Part shown: piece by piece, positions 63,505 to 64,000 of the stretch
Position numbering within the stretch: the first letter of the stretch is position 1
Layout of the letters: the number at the start of each line of letters is the position of its first letter
Assembly: GCA_012845835.1 (NCBI GenBank)
Contig: JABAKD010000015.1
Coordinates: 10,478,845-10,542,844 of the forward strand
Direction: 5' to 3'
DNA from: Undaria pinnatifida
Taxonomy: Eukaryota; Sar; Phaeophyceae; Laminariales; Alariaceae
DNA: 64,000 bases
The notes under the pieces: generated by a model
Told to the model about the DNA's origin: nothing
Seen by the model: only the letters and a program-made list of their open reading frames with translations
Databases searched by the model: none
Program-made: the position numbers and the translations under genes

Positions 63505-63750
63505 ACCGTTCTACGGTAGCCCCCCCCAAACTTTTCTTTTAAACGAAATCGCCGGTTTTGAGACCAGCTCCCTGCCGTATTTTCTGCAATATGGTGGCCC
63601 GCGCCACCCCGACGTCGCCGTTCGATAGTCCTTTGTAAAACAAGATAACATGTGAAGATATGCTTTTCATAGCATCGACCAGCCATGAAACGTTCGTTAA
63701 CGAAAATCGCTGAATTGGGGGGGGGGGGGGCTATCGTAGAACCAGTCACT
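63505..63750. mobile_element. Family M3 element, reverse orientation
   Basis: ccgttctacggtagcccccc to ggggctatcgtagaaccagt. Reverse complement of the 28960 copy. 246 bp. Confidence 0.8.
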
Positions 63751-63832
63751 CGTACCGCTGAACCCTCTTCCTAAACAGTCGAAAAGGACGCGCATGTATG
63801 TGTCATTTGTTTCGTAGCTATTCATGGGCAAA

Positions 63833-64000
63833 GTCGTCCTACGGTAGCCACCCCAACTTTTCTTGAACGAAATCGCCGGTTTTGAAACCGTCTCCCGGAT
63901 CTCCTAAAAAACGAGTCCCCTTGCCCCCCCCGACGTCATCGCTCGACCGTCCTTTGCAAACAGGAAAATTTGCGAATATTTTCTTTCTCATAGCATCCTT
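63833..64000. mobile_element. Family M3 element, reverse orientation, cut by window end
   Basis: 'gtcctacggtagccacccca', 'gaacgaaatcgccggttttg' and 'cgacgtcatcgctcgaccgt'. Second tandem-neighbour copy of the one at 63505. Confidence 0.75.

Overview
This window is nuclear DNA from an intron-rich eukaryote, probably a protist or alga. A stramenopile such as a brown alga is my best guess, but nothing here proves it. Two protein-coding genes can be assembled exon by exon. They run towards each other, and over 85% of the window is intron or repeat. There are no bacterial-style operons, ribosome binding sites, rRNA genes or CRISPR arrays. The supplied reading frames hide the genes because exons are 80-1200 bases long and introns run to about 6 kb.

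Gene 1 (+ strand, 1869-14324) is the C-terminal part of a RecQ-family DNA helicase, closest to the RecQ4 type. Nine exons, all joined in phase 0, give 512 codons and a stop. They cover the second RecA-like lobe with motifs V and VI and a winged-helix-like C-terminal region. The first lobe (Walker A, DEAH) must lie before position 1. Two of its eight introns appear to use GC instead of GT at the 5' splice site.

Gene 2 (- strand, about 63131 down to at least 15751) is a very large gene. Twenty exons are visible and join without a frame break over about 1,768 codons; one junction (44507 to about 42 kb) is not settled. The N-terminal part carries about ten WD40 blades. A long low-complexity middle follows, with a poly-glycine expansion encoded by a trinucleotide repeat, and then a C-terminal EF-hand region. 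Both ends are open: the 5' end runs off the window and the 3' end is unresolved between 14.4 and 15.7 kb.

Layout: 1-1480 is a minisatellite with 22-bp units in 77-bp higher-order repeats; 1.8-14.3 kb is the helicase gene; 14.3-15.7 kb holds decayed copies of its last exon; 15.7-63.1 kb is the WD40/EF-hand gene. The introns hold at least five families of short elements with terminal inverted repeats, tandem arrays and trinucleotide microsatellites.

The most interesting structure is a set of decayed exon-edge copies, here called echoes. At least 15 of the 29 exons have one or more partial copies in a flanking intron or flank, always in the same orientation. Copies upstream of an exon carry its 5' edge with the acceptor; copies downstream carry its 3' edge with the donor. 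In two helicase introns this grew into arrays of 190-236-bp units, each starting from the exon-donor junction. This fits introns growing by tandem duplications that have one breakpoint in the exon and one in the intron, leaving the real exon intact.
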